Assembly (NCBI RefSeq): GCF_014274685.1 | Contig: NZ_CP060393.1 | Location: forward strand, 2,167,501 to 2,231,500 | Reading direction: 5' to 3' | From: Edaphobacter sp. 4G125 | Lineage (GTDB): Bacteria > Acidobacteriota > Terriglobia > Terriglobales > Acidobacteriaceae | Length of the DNA stretch: 64,000 nucleotides | Shown here: piece by piece, positions 22,732 through 31,564 of the stretch | How positions within the stretch are numbered: position 1 is the first letter of the stretch | Layout of the letters: each line of letters opens with the position of its first letter | Position numbers and translations under genes: made by a program | Notes under the pieces: generated by a model | Seen by the model: the letters and a program-made list of their open reading frames with translations, nothing else | Told to the model about the DNA's origin: nothing | Databases searched by the model: none

Positions 22732-24830
22732 AGATCGAAAGGGCGCAGGGATGGTCCCCGGCCAAATTGCAGGCATTGCTTCTGCCAATTACGACGATTG
22801 GCGTCGTGTTTGTGATGCTGATCCCAATCCCTGGTTTCGTACTGGATCTATTGCTTGCGACTTCGATTACAGCTTCGGTGATCGTGTTTCTCACAGCGGT
22901 TCAAGTTCGACGCGCTGTCGACTTTTCAGTCTTTCCTACGCTGCTTTTATTACTCACCCTATTTCGGCTGTCTCTCAACCTTGCCTCCAGTCGACGGATT
23001 CTGCTGCATGGGCATGAGGGAACGGCTGCAGCCGGTTCAGTAATCGAGGCTTTTGGACAGTTTGTCGTCGGTGGAAATTATGTTGTTGGATTCGTGCTCT
23101 TCCTCACCCTTATCGCAATTCAATTTTTGGTTGTTAGCCATGGAGCAGTGCGAACGGCTGAGGTGACTGCGCGCTTTACGTTGGATGCTCTGCCTGGCAA
23201 GCAGATGGCGATCGATGCGGACATGAATGCTGGTTTGATTGACGAACAGCAAGCGCGGAGACGCCGTCAGGCAATTGCGCGAGAAGCCGAGTTCTATGGA
23301 GCCATGGATGGTGCGGCTCGCTTCAACCAGCGGGATTCAATGGCAACCATTCTGATCACCGTGATCAATATCGTTGCCGGCCTGTTGATTGGGGTGATTC
23401 AACAGGGTGCGGATCTTGCGACGGCTGTAAAGACCTACACCATTCTTACGGTGGGCGATGGCCTGGTAACAATGATTCCTAGTCTTCTGGTTTCCGTTGC
23501 AGGCGGCATTGTGCTGACGAGAGCTTCTTCTGCAGGAGCGCTCGATCAGGAACTGGGGTCACAGCTTCTGAAGGGAAGGACGACGTTATGGATCTCCTGT
23601 GGTGTCCTGATTGTGCTGGCGCTAATTCCAGGACTGCCCAAGATGGCTTTCATTTTGTTGGCGGCCGGAGTAGCGCTCATTGCGCGCACTCTTCCTGAGG
23701 GACAAGCAGTGATCGCAGTCGCAGAAGTAGAAGCCGCTCCTGCAAAGGCAAAGTCTAACGAGATCGCTGCGGGGGAGAATCTTGCTTCATTGCTGAAGAT
23801 TGATGAACTGACTCTGGAGATCGGCTTCCAGCTGATCCCTCTTGTTGATGAGAAGCAAGGTGGCCAGATGCTCAACCGGGTACGGGCGCTTCGCAGGCAC
23901 CTTGCAACAGAGTTGGGGTTCATCGTGCCCCCGATTCATATTACAGACAACCTCCGATTGAAGCCTCGTGAGTATGTCATGAACCTTCGGGGAATTGAGA
24001 TCGCACGATGGCAGACAGAACAGAACTGTCTGCTGGCGGTGAATGCTGATCCTAAGGCAAGAAGCCTTCCGGGAGTCGAGACCACGGAGCCTGCATTTGG
24101 TGTTGCAGCTCGTTGGATTCAACCGGGGCTGGAAGAACAGGCTCTAGCTGCAGGATATTCGGTTGTCGATCAGACGGCTGTCATTGGCACTCACCTGGGA
24201 GAGTTAATCCGGCGTCATGCTCATGAGTTGTTGGGACGGCAGGAGGTCAAACGTCTGCTGGACAACATGAACGAGAGCCACCCGAAGTTGGTGGAAGAAC
24301 TAGTTCCGAAGCTGATGTCGTTGGGCGAGGTGCAGCGCGTTTTGCAACAGCTGTTGCGGGAGCAGGTTTCCATCCGCGATCTAGGAGCCATTCTTGAGGT
24401 GCTAGTTGAGGCGGCGCAGCAATCCAAAGCTGTGGTTCACCTGGTAGAAAGCGTGCGGCAAACGCTGGGCCGCGGTCTCATCCATCCACTTTTGGATGAA
24501 GATGGAGGGCTCAAGGTGCTGATGCTTGATCAGGGCATCGAAAATGAGCTGATTCGTACATTCGATCCGCAGGGGGCGAGCGCGCTTCTCGCGGATGGAT
24601 CGCGTTCTGGGAATATCCCCTCAGATTTCCTGCGACGCGTAGTGAATTCTGTTAAGCACCTAACGGAAACAGGGGTAACATCGGCCCTTCCCGTGCTTCT
24701 ATGTTCGAGTCCGGGGCGCTATTACATGCGTCGCTGGTTGGAGCCGTTTCTTCCAAAGCTAACCGTGCTCTCTCCTGTTGAAATTCCACCGGAGATCAGG
24801 GTAAGGAGCATCGGCACGGTCGGTTCTTGA
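22728..24830 (+). CDS. flhA: Flagellar export-gate protein FlhA
   Basis: FlhA, 700 residues, usual length. The N-terminal half has about eight transmembrane helices. It includes the FHIPEP region (LLLLTLFRLSLNLASSRRILL, GNYVVGFVLFLTLIAIQFLVVSHGAVRTAEVTARFTLDALPGKQMAIDAD). The C-terminal half is the cytoplasmic ring that docks chaperone-substrate complexes. The GTG at 22728 has GGAGGTG upstream and overlaps the flhB stop by 4 bases. Confidence 0.95.
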   Translation: MKIERAQGWSPAKLQALLLPITTIGVVFVMLIPIPGFVLDLLLATSITASVIVFLTAVQVRRAVDFSVFPTLLLLLTLFRLSLNLASSRRILLHGHEGTAAAGSVIEAFGQFVVGGNYVVGFVLFLTLIAIQFLVVSHGAVRTAEVTARFTLDALPGKQMAIDADMNAGLIDEQQARRRRQAIAREAEFYGAMDGAARFNQRDSMATILITVINIVAGLLIGVIQQGADLATAVKTYTILTVGDGLVTMIPSLLVSVAGGIVLTRASSAGALDQELGSQLLKGRTTLWISCGVLIVLALIPGLPKMAFILLAAGVALIARTLPEGQAVIAVAEVEAAPAKAKSNEIAAGENLASLLKIDELTLEIGFQLIPLVDEKQGGQMLNRVRALRRHLATELGFIVPPIHITDNLRLKPREYVMNLRGIEIARWQTEQNCLLAVNADPKARSLPGVETTEPAFGVAARWIQPGLEEQALAAGYSVVDQTAVIGTHLGELIRRHAHELLGRQEVKRLLDNMNESHPKLVEELVPKLMSLGEVQRVLQQLLREQVSIRDLGAILEVLVEAAQQSKAVVHLVESVRQTLGRGLIHPLLDEDGGLKVLMLDQGIENELIRTFDPQGASALLADGSRSGNIPSDFLRRVVNSVKHLTETGVTSALPVLLCSSPGRYYMRRWLEPFLPKLTVLSPVEIPPEIRVRSIGTVGS

Positions 24831-24861
24831 TCAGTAGAAGGGTTGCTGAGGAGGCAAAGAA

Positions 24862-25743
24862 ATGAATACGGGAAGATCGGTATCGCTGACAAATAGTGCG
24901 ACACCTCAGTGGTTGGGAGAGATAAGCGAGGAGGCTGGAGGAATGCTCGCGGGAAGATCACTCAGGAAAGAAGGGAATGAAGCGGGTATCGGAGTTGCAG
25001 ACACGGGCGAAAGGGACAAGCTGCTGTTGGAGCATCTGCCGATAGTTCGATACATTGCGCGTCGCATCCATGAGCGCCTGCCGCAACATGTCGATCTGGA
25101 AGACTTGGTTTCAGCAGGTATCGTGGGTTTGATCGATGCATTTTCGAAGTTTGATCACACGAAGAAAGTTCAATTCAAAAGCTACGCTCAGTTTCGGGTT
25201 CGAGGAGCCATCCTCGACTCACTGCGTACGTTGGACTGGAGCCCTCGTGAACTTCGACGGAAGGGGAGAGCTGTTGAAGAGGCCATTCGTGCAGTGACCC
25301 AACGGATAAGTCGTGCTCCTTCGGAGCAGGAGATTGCCACTGAGCTGAAGCTGTCACTTGCCGAATATCAACAGCTGCTTGGGGACCTGAAAGGACTCGA
25401 GATTGGAAGCCTGCACATGGAGCGCTCAGAGGATTCGGGTGATGAGGAGCTGGCTTACATTCCGGGGTCTCCGGAAGAAGACCCCTTATTTCGCTGCCTG
25501 AAAGGAGAGATGAAGCAGAGACTGGCTGATGCGATTGATACCTTACCCGAAAAGGAGCGGATGGTTCTTACTTTGTACTACTACGAGGAGCTGACGATGA
25601 AGGAGATCGGACTGACTCTTGGAGTGGTGGAGTCGCGTGTCTCCCAGATTCATTCTTCTGCGGTTCTGCGTCTGCGAAGTGCTCTCGCGACTCCGGGCGC
25701 TACAGGCGTCAGTAAAGAGGCGGAAGGGAGACGCAGAACATAA
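24862..25743 (+). CDS. fliA: Flagellar sigma factor FliA (sigma-28)
   Basis: Sigma factor of the FliA/WhiG group, 293 residues. The region-2 segment LPIVRYIARRIHERLPQHVDLEDLVSAGIVGLIDAFSKFD and FKSYAQFRVRGAILDSLRTLDW are diagnostic. Region 3 (EEAIRAVTQRISRAPSEQEIATEL) and region 4 (LPEKERMVLTLYYYEELTMKEIGLTLGVVESRVSQIHSSAVLRLR) are intact. The 50-residue N-terminal extension is longer than in enterobacteria. It should recognise the TAAAGTTT/GCCGATGA promoter before flgM at 58.9 kb and be inhibited by that FlgM. flhF and flhG, which usually lie between flhA and fliA, are absent. Confidence 0.94.
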   Translation: MNTGRSVSLTNSATPQWLGEISEEAGGMLAGRSLRKEGNEAGIGVADTGERDKLLLEHLPIVRYIARRIHERLPQHVDLEDLVSAGIVGLIDAFSKFDHTKKVQFKSYAQFRVRGAILDSLRTLDWSPRELRRKGRAVEEAIRAVTQRISRAPSEQEIATELKLSLAEYQQLLGDLKGLEIGSLHMERSEDSGDEELAYIPGSPEEDPLFRCLKGEMKQRLADAIDTLPEKERMVLTLYYYEELTMKEIGLTLGVVESRVSQIHSSAVLRLRSALATPGATGVSKEAEGRRRT

Positions 25744-25775
25744 TGCACGGTTTCAAAGAGATAGTGGAGTAAGAG

Positions 25776-26768
25776 ATGGAAAAGAAACTTGGGCAGGAAG
25801 ACATCGACGCACTGTTTGCCGCTGCAAATGCTTCAGCAAAGGCCAAAACGACAGAGGTGGATAAGGGGCCGGAAAAGTATGTTTTTAGCCGGGCCGGACA
25901 GATCAGTAATGACCAGATGAGAGCTATTACGACGGTGAACGATCTCTTCGCCAGAAACCTAATGCACTCTTTGGGCGGATGGTTGCGGACGCCGTTTCGC
26001 GTCAAGCTGGTTGCGGGTGAACAGCTTCCGTTCAGTGAGTTTCTGGAGAGATTGTCGCCCATGACTTATATCTGCTCGGTGAGGCTGGAGCCCCTGGGTG
26101 CAGTTGGTTTGCTGGAACTGGACCTGGGGCTGGTCGCTCCCATTGTGGATGTGCTGCTTGGCGGTATCGGTCGATCGAGTACGGTTCGTGAGCTTACAGA
26201 TATTGAAGAGACGATCATGCGGTCGGTAGTCGAAATGGTTGGGCAGGAGCTTACGTTGGCCTGGCAGCCGGTTGGTCTCGAGTTCGTGCTGGAAAAGCGA
26301 GAGACGGAAGCCCAGGCAGCCCGAATGATGACTCTCGGAGAGAAGACGCTCTGCGTGAGCTTTGAAGTGAGGATGCCTGAGATTCAGGGCGGGCTAAATC
26401 TTTGTCTACCTGCGGTCGTTTTGAACGCAATCCTTCGACGGCTGATTTCGGAAGGAGACAGACCGCGACGAAGATCGAAGGAGTCAGCAACGCGCATGCG
26501 AGAGTCTGTGAAAGATGCAAGTGTGGAGGTCGTGCTACAACTTCCTGCGATCAAATTGCGCGCCTCAGAGATTGCGGAGTTGGAGCCGGGGTCTATCCTG
26601 CGTTTTGCCGTGCCGAAGCATCAAAGATCTGACCTGATCATTGGAGGATTATTCATGGGAAAGGCCCTCCCTGTGCGAAGCGGGGAACACAGGGCAGCAA
26701 GGTTGGAGGAGATGGTTCATGTGACCGAGCAGGTTATCCAAAATTCACCAGAGATGACGATCCATTGA
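25776..26768 (+). CDS. fliM: Flagellar motor switch protein FliM
   Basis: FliM, 330 residues. The N-terminal EKKLGQEDIDALFAAA is the CheY-P-binding LSQxEIDALL-like peptide. The middle CheC-like domain has NDLFARNLMHSLGGWLRTPFRVKLVAGEQLPFSEFLERLSPMTYICSV. The C-terminal SpoA domain begins near 245 (ASVEVVLQLPAIKLRASEIAELEPGSILRF). It forms the C ring between FliG and FliN. Placed after fliA rather than between fliL and fliN, an unusual order. Confidence 0.94.
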   Translation: MEKKLGQEDIDALFAAANASAKAKTTEVDKGPEKYVFSRAGQISNDQMRAITTVNDLFARNLMHSLGGWLRTPFRVKLVAGEQLPFSEFLERLSPMTYICSVRLEPLGAVGLLELDLGLVAPIVDVLLGGIGRSSTVRELTDIEETIMRSVVEMVGQELTLAWQPVGLEFVLEKRETEAQAARMMTLGEKTLCVSFEVRMPEIQGGLNLCLPAVVLNAILRRLISEGDRPRRRSKESATRMRESVKDASVEVVLQLPAIKLRASEIAELEPGSILRFAVPKHQRSDLIIGGLFMGKALPVRSGEHRAARLEEMVHVTEQVIQNSPEMTIH

Positions 26769-26780
26769 AAAGGGGATGAG

Positions 26781-27089
26781 ATGGAACAGGAGATTACAGC
26801 TAACGAACAAGCGTCGTTGGACATGAAGATGGACATTCTTTGCGATATCGAACTTGATGCCACTCTGCGGTTTGGGTCACGCGAGATGACGTTACAAGAA
26901 GTGCTTGAGCTCGGTCCTGGAAGTGTTCTGGAGTTGGATAGGCATGTGAGCGAGCCGATGGACCTGGTGGTTGGAGACAGGATTGTTGCTCGGGGAGAGG
27001 TTGTTGTCTCGAATGGAAATTTTGCGCTTCGGGTGATTGAGGTAGCGACACCGCAACTGCGACTGGAGAGTATTCGATGCTTTTTCTAG
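26781..27089 (+). CDS. fliN: Flagellar motor switch protein FliN, second copy
   Basis: Canonical FliN, 102 residues. The SpoA domain covers residues 18-95: DILCDIELDATLRFGSREMTLQEVLELGPGSVLELDRHVSEPMDLVVGDRIVARGEVVVSNGNFALRV. It forms the base of the C ring and docks FliH. Directly after fliM (12-base gap) and overlapping the possible earliest start of the next gene. A second, divergent FliN-like gene is at 19006. Confidence 0.93.
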   Translation: MEQEITANEQASLDMKMDILCDIELDATLRFGSREMTLQEVLELGPGSVLELDRHVSEPMDLVVGDRIVARGEVVVSNGNFALRVIEVATPQLRLESIRCFF

Positions 27090-27112
27090 GGAAGAAGATG
27101 GAGGAGCATGGC

Positions 27113-28048
27113 ATGGACGTTTCGATGGTGGATTCGCCTGAGGTTGCTTCTTCGATATGGAAGGACGATTTCTATTCTTCGTCGGTCATTCCACATGTCC
27201 CTGCACTTTCGAATTCGGGCCGAAGGGTTTGCGGAAATATTCAGTGTACAGGCTCATGGTCTGCGCCCTGGCGAAACCGTAAGCGGCCGGTTTTCGAAAC
27301 ACAGTGGGGATGCAGTGGCCGGTGTGTTCTAGAGCTTGTCCGCGCCGCACTCAGACGGGAGTCTGGAGAAAAAGCGGTCGATGAAGATGTTTCTCAACAC
27401 CAACACCGTATGCCTTTGGGGCTGTTGCTTCTATCGCAGGGGTGGATTACACATTCGCAACTACAGAATGCGCTGAGAATCCAGAGAGGGCAGGGCGGCC
27501 GTATAGGGGAGATCCTGATTGCGGAGTGCGGCGTGAATGCTGATTATGTTGCTCGTGGGTTGAGCCTGCAATGGAATCGGCCGGTGCTTGGTGCCCACGG
27601 ATTTTCCCCACGATCAATGGCTTTGGTCATGCCGAAGGTATTTGTGGAGCAGTTCGGAATGCTACCCCTTCGAGTGGCAGGGTCTCGCATCCTCTATGTT
27701 GGTTTTGAAGATCGTCCGGATGCCTCTGTACTTTTCGGCTTAGAGCGGATGTCGGAACTTCGCGTCGAAAGTGGTTTGGTCAAAACGGAAGAGTACCACG
27801 CAGCTCTTAGATCTCTTCTGGAAGATAAAGTCGTAGAGACGCGGGAGGAATTCTGTGGTGAAGTCGATGCACTAGCCGTGAGAATCACAGCAGTGCTGGA
27901 GCAGAAACAGCCCGTGGCCTCCAGGCTTGTACGAATGCGCCAGTTTTACTGGTTGCGGCTTTGGCTCGAAACCAGGTCTTTGAGAGGATTCGGCAACTTG
28001 CCGCAAAGTAGCGAAGACATGATGGACTATGTTTTCCGAATGAGCTGA
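27113..28048 (+). CDS. Zinc-ribbon plus MshEN-like protein, unknown flagellar role
   Basis: Protein of about 311 residues, last in the flagellar operon. Residues 40-71 have four cysteines (CGNIQC and CSGRC), spaced like a zinc ribbon. Residues about 101-240 resemble the MshEN/GspE N-terminal domain, known in some proteins to bind cyclic di-GMP: PLGLLLLSQGWITHSQLQNALRIQ, then GRIGEILIAECGVNADYV. The second RxGxxL repeat keeps its Arg; in the first repeat Pro replaces it. A C-terminal helical tail follows. There is no ATPase domain. I start at ATG 27113 because GGAGGA lies 6 bases upstream; 27077 and 27098 are alternatives. Confidence 0.65.
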   Translation: MDVSMVDSPEVASSIWKDDFYSSSVIPHVPALSNSGRRVCGNIQCTGSWSAPWRNRKRPVFETQWGCSGRCVLELVRAALRRESGEKAVDEDVSQHQHRMPLGLLLLSQGWITHSQLQNALRIQRGQGGRIGEILIAECGVNADYVARGLSLQWNRPVLGAHGFSPRSMALVMPKVFVEQFGMLPLRVAGSRILYVGFEDRPDASVLFGLERMSELRVESGLVKTEEYHAALRSLLEDKVVETREEFCGEVDALAVRITAVLEQKQPVASRLVRMRQFYWLRLWLETRSLRGFGNLPQSSEDMMDYVFRMS

Positions 28049-28059
28049 CCTCCAAAGAT

Positions 28060-28090
28060 CAAGGGCAGAGAACTACGTTCTCTGCCCTTG
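28060..28090. terminator. Strong hairpin between converging transcripts
   Basis: A perfect 14-bp stem (28060-28073 with 28077-28090) with a TAC loop. T-tracts are poor on both sides, but the position between the last flagellar gene and a converging gene fits a bidirectional terminator. Confidence 0.7.
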
Positions 28091-28107
28091 TCGTAAAAGA
28101 ATAAATT

Positions 28108-28539
28108 TTAGCGTTGCGAGATATTGAGATCAGATGAAGTCTGAGGGCTGGTTTGAACCGCAGCCATTGTGCTTGCTACCGATCCCGTGTCGTTGCGTGG
28201 CCCAAGACCTAGTTTGATAATGGCTCTCGAATCGGGCATGATCTTCGTTTGCCAGCCATTATCGGATTGGTATTTTTGCATAGCTGTTTCTGTTGCAGTA
28301 TCCCAGTGCCCACTAGGCTCGGTCATATAACCTGAGCGTACTAAAGCTGCTTGAATCTGGCTCGCTCGATCATCATCGATGGAACGCTGTCCTGTGTGTT
28401 TTGCAACAGGTTTCGTCGAGGCGCGTTTAGTGGAACGTTTGGGGGAGGTCGGGCCGCGACGAGGGTGAGTCTTCGCGAAGCAGGGGGTGAACATCGTTGC
28501 AAGAACTAGAGCGGAACTGAGAAGTCGGCGTGACCGCAT
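28108..28539 (-). CDS. Secreted peptidoglycan-binding-domain protein
   Basis: Exported protein of 143 residues. The signal peptide is at 1-22 (RSRRLLSSALVLATMFTPCFA). A Lys/Arg/Pro-rich linker (25-55, PRRGPTSPKRSTKRASTK) follows. A PG_binding_1-like fold covers about 58-108: RASQIQAALVRSGYMTEPSGHWDTATETAMQKYQSDNGW. The tail is short and Ser/Thr-rich. It probably attaches to peptidoglycan; there is no catalytic domain. It lies downstream of htrA, 217 bases away on the same strand, so both may be envelope-related. Confidence 0.75.
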   Translation of the reverse strand: MRSRRLLSSALVLATMFTPCFAKTHPRRGPTSPKRSTKRASTKPVAKHTGQRSIDDDRASQIQAALVRSGYMTEPSGHWDTATETAMQKYQSDNGWQTKIMPDSRAIIKLGLGPRNDTGSVASTMAAVQTSPQTSSDLNISQR

Positions 28540-28756
28540 GAAGACAAAAAACCTCGAGAATACAGTATTGCGACAGAAGGCCGATCAATTCTGCCAAGTT
28601 AAGGGTATCCCGAGAAGTGCCAGGATGCAATCAAAGGATACTCAGGAGGGTAACCTTCTTAAATCAGGATGGTCCAGATTAAATGCAGATAGAGGGGGAG
28701 ATCTGGAGGAGAGAGCTGCTAACCCTCTCCCCTCCCAGATTTAGAGGAATTGCCGA

Positions 28757-30400
28757 CTATGGCAGAGTGCCTCCAACATAGTTATTGCCACCCCCCTTTT
28801 GATTCGGGGAATGGATGACAAAAACTACGTCGTCCTTCGATTTCAGGCTATTTACGATCGCTCTGTAGGAGGCTTCATCGGTCACAGGTTTGCGATTAAT
28901 CTCTGTGATGATGGCACCCTTGCTCAGACCATTTTCATCTGCAAACGAGCCAGGACGGACAGCCGTAACGATTACGCCGCGGCTGATTCCGGTTTTTTGT
29001 GCGACGGGAGACGGAATGGCGGATACCGTAATCCCGAGTTTCGTTTGGCCAGCATCGGATTCCTGCGGAGTGTTGTCGTCGTTGTCATTGTCGCCAGCGA
29101 TGTCAGCATAGGTCTTAGCGCGATCTCCGATTGTGACATCGGCGGTATTCTGCTTGCCGTCACGAAGATAGCCGAGCTTCACGGTGCTGCCAACTTTTCT
29201 TGCAGAGATATCGTTTACAAGATCGTCGCCGTCCTTGATCTGGCGGCCATCGATAGAGACGATCACATCACCAGGCTTGATCCCCGCCTTTGCCGCGCCG
29301 CCACTAGGTGTGACAGTAGAGACGATGATGCCATTCTTGAATCCATAGACACGACCGACTGCCGAACTGGTGGCGGATTGGAAGCTGATCCCGATCGAGC
29401 CACGAACCACTTTATGCTCGGGGCCGATCAGCATGTTGTATACATTGACAATCGTATTAGCAGGCATGGCGAAACCTACGCCCATCGATCCCATAGAACT
29501 GGTGTAGATTGCGGTGTTCATGCCAATGACTTGTCCTGCCATATCGACCAGTGGTCCACCGGAGTTGCCCGGGTTGATGGCGGCATCCGTTTGGATAAAA
29601 CGCTGGAACTGAGACTGGGATACGCCCGACGGGGAAGGCTCATCAATAGACCGGTTTTTAGCGGAGACGATTCCGGCGGATACAGTCTGGGAGAGACCGA
29701 AGGGGCTTCCAATCGCGAGGACCCAGTCTCCTACCTGAGCGCTATCGGAGTTGCCAAGCTTGATGGTCGGCAACGGCTTGTCAGTCTCGATTTTGATAAC
29801 AGCAATATCGGTCTCTTTGTCGGTCCCAATAACCTTCGCGGCACGACCAGGATCGGTTGGATTATCGGGGTCAGACGAGAGGCGGACATAGATCTTATCG
29901 GCCTTATCGACGACGTGATTATTGGTGATGATGTAGCCGCGGGGGTCGACGATGAAGCCTGAACCAAGGGCGCGGCGTTCTCCGCCCATCGGCCCTCCAT
30001 CGCTATCGTCATCTCCACCGCCAGGATTACCAAAGAAACGGTTGAAGAAGTCCTGCATGTCGCCTTGGCCGTCATAACCCTGGGGTGGCTGGCCAGGGCG
30101 ACGGTTGCGCTTGGTTTGCGATTGTTTAGGAAGGGATTCCGTGTTGATGTTTACAACGGCAGGCCCTACTTGCTTCACAATCTGTGAAAAGCCATTTGAA
30201 AGCGTCGTTGGAGAGGGGATGACCAGTTGTTTGGCATCGGAAGAATCTGGCGCCTGCTCTTTTCCGCTCACACCATGCGTGATGACAGAACCAACCAGAA
30301 TGCCGGTCGATAACGTCGCCAGCAGGGCAAAGGTTGTGGTGAGCCGATGATTTTTTGCGCGCTCGAACCAACTGGTGAACTTGCTTGTCGATATATCCAT
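28757..30400 (-). CDS. htrA: HtrA/DegP-type periplasmic serine protease
   Basis: Envelope protease and chaperone of 547 residues from this start. A membrane anchor or uncleaved signal lies at about 20-42. The trypsin-like domain holds the catalytic triad His162 (NNHVVD), Asp198 (TDIAVIK) and Ser280 (NPGNSGGPLV). Two PDZ domains follow (about 355-440 and 455-540, the first with GIKPGDVIVSIDG). The region around 100-135 is Gly/Asp-rich (NPGGGDDDSDGGP) where DegP has its LA loop. The start MDISTS is chosen because the anchor follows directly; the longer reading has a non-signal-like N-terminus. Confidence 0.94.
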   Translation of the reverse strand: MDISTSKFTSWFERAKNHRLTTTFALLATLSTGILVGSVITHGVSGKEQAPDSSDAKQLVIPSPTTLSNGFSQIVKQVGPAVVNINTESLPKQSQTKRNRRPGQPPQGYDGQGDMQDFFNRFFGNPGGGDDDSDGGPMGGERRALGSGFIVDPRGYIITNNHVVDKADKIYVRLSSDPDNPTDPGRAAKVIGTDKETDIAVIKIETDKPLPTIKLGNSDSAQVGDWVLAIGSPFGLSQTVSAGIVSAKNRSIDEPSPSGVSQSQFQRFIQTDAAINPGNSGGPLVDMAGQVIGMNTAIYTSSMGSMGVGFAMPANTIVNVYNMLIGPEHKVVRGSIGISFQSATSSAVGRVYGFKNGIIVSTVTPSGGAAKAGIKPGDVIVSIDGRQIKDGDDLVNDISARKVGSTVKLGYLRDGKQNTADVTIGDRAKTYADIAGDNDNDDNTPQESDAGQTKLGITVSAIPSPVAQKTGISRGVIVTAVRPGSFADENGLSKGAIITEINRKPVTDEASYRAIVNSLKSKDDVVFVIHSPNQKGGGNNYVGGTLP

Positions 30401-30589
30401 TGAATCGATCAAACCTCTTTCATTTGCTTCCTGTTCGCACTGTGAAGACCACAGAAACGAAGGTTTAAGTATAGTCCTGCGACCGGAACCATTGCGTGTT
30501 AGAGATATTCCTCGCTCTTTCGGTTTGTTAGACGCGAAAAAAAAACAAAGGTGGCTCACCAGAGGGGCCCTTTGGTTGAATTTCTGAAG

Positions 30590-31513
30590 TTAAAGGGGAT
30601 GGTCGGGAAGTGGCGATCGCGAAGGGAGCAGTTCGATCAACAGAATGGCACCAAGAATGAAGAGAGCTCCGATCAGCGAGCGTGGCCCAAGCCGCTCACC
30701 GAAAAAGAGAAATGAAGTGAGCCATGCGAAAACAGGTTCCAGGGTGAGCAGAAGAGCGGTATGGGTAGGCGGAAGGTGCTGTTGTGCCCAGCTTTGGATC
30801 GTGAACGCGGCGGCCGTGGCTAGCAAACTGGTAATGGCAAGCGCGACAACGAGGCGAGGTGTAAGGGTGAGATAAAGCTTACCTCCGAACGGAAGTGTTA
30901 TCGCCATGGTCAGGGTGGCAAAGGCGATTTGGAGCGTGGCCAGTTGCGGAATCGGAATACGCAGGGAGGTATGGGCCAGTGCAAGTAGATGGCCTGCAAA
31001 AGCTATGGCACAGAACAAGGTCAGGATGTCTCCTGTACCCATGGAACGGAGGATTTCTGTCGGATTTGTTCCAACAGGTGTCGTAAGTAGAACAAGCCCT
31101 GTAAAGGCGAGCAAAGCTCCAAAAATGACTGAGAGGCCGGGGGCAGGCGTAGACGCAGGGCGTACTGAGGGGATTATGGTCAAGAGAGGAACAAAGACCA
31201 CGACCAGGCCGGTAATAAATGCTGATTTTGTAGGAGTAGTGTGGGCAAGTCCCAGGGTTTGCAATTGGTAACCCGTGGCAAGGAAAAAGCCTACGACGGC
31301 TCCGGCAACGATGGTTGGGCGTGAGAGCTGACGAAGATGACGTCGATTGATGAGAAATAGCGCCACTGCCGCCAGGGCCATGCGGAACAGGTTGAATAGT
31401 AGAGGAGATGCATCCTGAAGAGCATCTTTTACTAGCGTGAAGGTAATTCCCCATAGGGCAACTACAGCGAGAAGAAGCAGGTGGGCAAGCGTCGATGGCG
31501 TAAATCTATGCAA
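30590..31513 (-). CDS. DMT-superfamily transporter (EamA family)
   Basis: Membrane protein of 307 residues with ten predicted transmembrane helices in two EamA repeats. Repeat 1 begins LLLLAVVALWGITFTLVKDAL, repeat 2 near ILTLFCAIAFAGHLLALAHT. The end GERLGPRSLIGALFILGAILLIELLP is typical of EamA exporters. The substrate is unknown; relatives export metabolites or amino acids. A TTG start is used, with GGAG about 5 bases upstream. The gene is followed by htrA on the same strand. Confidence 0.88.
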   Translation of the reverse strand: MHRFTPSTLAHLLLLAVVALWGITFTLVKDALQDASPLLFNLFRMALAAVALFLINRRHLRQLSRPTIVAGAVVGFFLATGYQLQTLGLAHTTPTKSAFITGLVVVFVPLLTIIPSVRPASTPAPGLSVIFGALLAFTGLVLLTTPVGTNPTEILRSMGTGDILTLFCAIAFAGHLLALAHTSLRIPIPQLATLQIAFATLTMAITLPFGGKLYLTLTPRLVVALAITSLLATAAAFTIQSWAQQHLPPTHTALLLTLEPVFAWLTSFLFFGERLGPRSLIGALFILGAILLIELLPSRSPLPDHPL

Positions 31514-31564
31514 AAACGCTCCATAGGAGGAACAAACGGGAAGGTGGCGTACGTTCGGTTTGAA

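Noticed and set aside
28799-29962. 387-codon open frame opposite htrA
   Set aside because: HtrA has intact catalytic motifs on the other strand; the antisense frame shows no domain and follows codon-position mirroring in GC-rich DNA.
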